Shown here: piece by piece, positions 5,377 through 6,319 of the stretch
Layout of the letters: every line of letters begins with the position of its first letter
How positions within the stretch are numbered: the stretch's first letter is position 1
Assembly (NCBI GenBank): GCA_028718575.1
Contig: JAQULN010000179.1
Location: 1-6,319, forward strand
Origin: Candidatus Krumholzibacteriia bacterium
GTDB taxonomy: Bacteria > Krumholzibacteriota > Krumholzibacteriia > LZORAL124-64-63
Direction of reading: 5' to 3'
Length of the DNA stretch: 6,319 nt
The notes under the pieces: generated by a model
The model's database searches: none
Told to the model about the DNA's origin: nothing
The model's input: only the letters and a program-made list of their open reading frames with translations
Position numbers and translations under genes: made by a program

Positions 5377-6319
5377 ATGACCCCAGAAGACCGCCGCGAG
5401 TTCGTCCGCACGCTGCCGCTCGCCGAGCTGCACCGCCATTTCGACGGCGCCTGCCGGCCGGCCACGCTCTGGGAGTACTCCGAGAAGTACTACCGTGCGG
5501 TGCCGGGCCTCGACTTCGACGAGTTCCGCCACTACCTGCAGTGGGACGAGGCGAAGGACCGCAATCTGCTGGACTACCTCAGCAAGTTCGATCTGCCGCT
5601 GCAGTACACGCAGTTCTACGAGAACATCAACCGCATCGCCTACGAGATCGCGGCCGACGCCTACGCCGAGGGAATCCGCCTGCTGGAACTGCGCACGAAC
5701 CCGCTGATCCACCGGCGCGCCGGGCTCTCGACGCGCCAGGTCGTGCATGCCACCCGCAAAGGCCTGGCCCGTTTCGGCGAGGAGCACCCCGACTTTCGCG
5801 CCGGCATCAACATCATCGCCATGCGCAACCACGGCGGGAACATGGCGCGCATCCTGCTGCGCGAGGTCATCGGCGAGAAGGCCGCGTTCCACGCCGGTCC
5901 CGGAGTGATCGGTTTCGACATCGCGGGCGCCGAGCCGCCGTTTCCGCCCATTCTGTTCGCCAAGGCCTACGAGTTGGCCGACAAGATGGGTCTGGGCAAG
6001 ACCGTGCACGCCGGCGAGGCCGCCGGTCCGGACCGGATCTGGGAAGCCATCGACAACTTGTCGCCGCACCGCATCGGCCACGGCACCAGCGCCGGCCGCG
6101 ACCCCGCGTTGCTGCGGCGGCTGGCCGCCGACGGAGTCGTGGTCGAATGCTGCCTGACCTCCAACGTCCACACCGGCGCCATCGATCGCTATGCCGACCA
6201 CCCGCTGGCGAAGTTCCTGGACGCGGGCGTCAAAGTGGCGCTGTGCACCGACAATCCCACCGTCTCGCGCACCAGTCTGGCGCGCGAGTACGAAATTGCC
6301 ATGGATACCTTCGGGTTCA
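5377..6319 (+). CDS. add: Adenosine deaminase family protein, 3'-truncated by the window edge
   Basis: This is a zinc-dependent purine nucleoside deaminase; the classic reaction is adenosine (or deoxyadenosine) + water to inosine + ammonia in purine salvage. The visible part is 314 residues of an expected 330-350; the frame is open at the right edge. Zinc ligands are present: His19 and His21 in ELHRHFDGACRP, His211 in HAGE (with catalytic Glu214), and Asp292 in CTDNPTVSRTSL. His235 in RIGHGTS is the other catalytic histidine. Their spacing almost equals mouse ADA (15, 17, 214, 217, 238, 295). GFDIAGAEPPFPP (substrate-side loop) and ELRTNPLIH also fit. The residue after the zinc Asp is Asn293 instead of the second Asp of mammalian ADA, a change I recall as common in bacterial members. 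The start is set by GGAGG at 5366-5370, six nt before the ATG. Some ADA-family proteins act on aminodeoxyfutalosine (menaquinone synthesis) or other adenine compounds, so the substrate, and thus the symbol, is less certain than the family. Confidence 0.9.
   Translation, partial: MTPEDRREFVRTLPLAELHRHFDGACRPATLWEYSEKYYRAVPGLDFDEFRHYLQWDEAKDRNLLDYLSKFDLPLQYTQFYENINRIAYEIAADAYAEGIRLLELRTNPLIHRRAGLSTRQVVHATRKGLARFGEEHPDFRAGINIIAMRNHGGNMARILLREVIGEKAAFHAGPGVIGFDIAGAEPPFPPILFAKAYELADKMGLGKTVHAGEAAGPDRIWEAIDNLSPHRIGHGTSAGRDPALLRRLAADGVVVECCLTSNVHTGAIDRYADHPLAKFLDAGVKVALCTDNPTVSRTSLAREYEIAMDTFGF

Overview
The window is bacterial chromosomal DNA of high G+C content (roughly two-thirds by eye). It is densely coded, with Shine-Dalgarno sequences in front of every complete gene. 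The lineage cannot be fixed from this sequence. The pta-ackA pair and a cysteine-bearing Rrf2 regulator fit an organism that makes or uses acetate, possibly an anaerobe or facultative anaerobe. I see no tRNA, rRNA, insertion sequence, CRISPR array or phage gene, and nothing that marks recent transfer.

Layout from left to right: (1) the C-terminal two-thirds of a YtcJ-like amidohydrolase on the + strand, cut by the left edge; (2) a complete PhzF-family isomerase/epimerase-like protein on the + strand; (3) converging on it, a minus-strand block read right to left as an Rrf2/IscR-type regulator, then phosphate acetyltransferase (pta), then acetate kinase (ackA); (4) diverging from the regulator, an adenosine deaminase-family gene on the + strand, cut by the right edge.

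Pta and AckA together interconvert acetyl-CoA and acetate: acetyl-CoA + Pi gives acetyl phosphate + CoA, and acetyl phosphate + ADP gives acetate + ATP. The two genes are 13 nt apart and probably translationally coupled. The Rrf2 protein carries a Cys/Cys/Cys/His pattern like the Fe-S ligands of IscR. It lies 245 nt upstream on the same strand, so it is a reasonable candidate for redox or Fe-S control of the acetate genes, though this is inference. The amidohydrolase, PhzF-like and deaminase genes have no evident pathway link to the acetate block.

The non-coding gaps are 1082-1225, 2180-2254, 4470-4714 and 5153-5376, all under 300 nt. The last two hold plausible promoter elements, and 4554-4586 holds overlapping inverted repeats. 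I found no convincing intrinsic terminator, including in the convergent gap 2180-2254. Overall this looks like an ordinary housekeeping and catabolic neighbourhood. The points worth a second look are the regulator-acetate linkage, the intergenic dyad, and substitutions in the PhzF-like active site.
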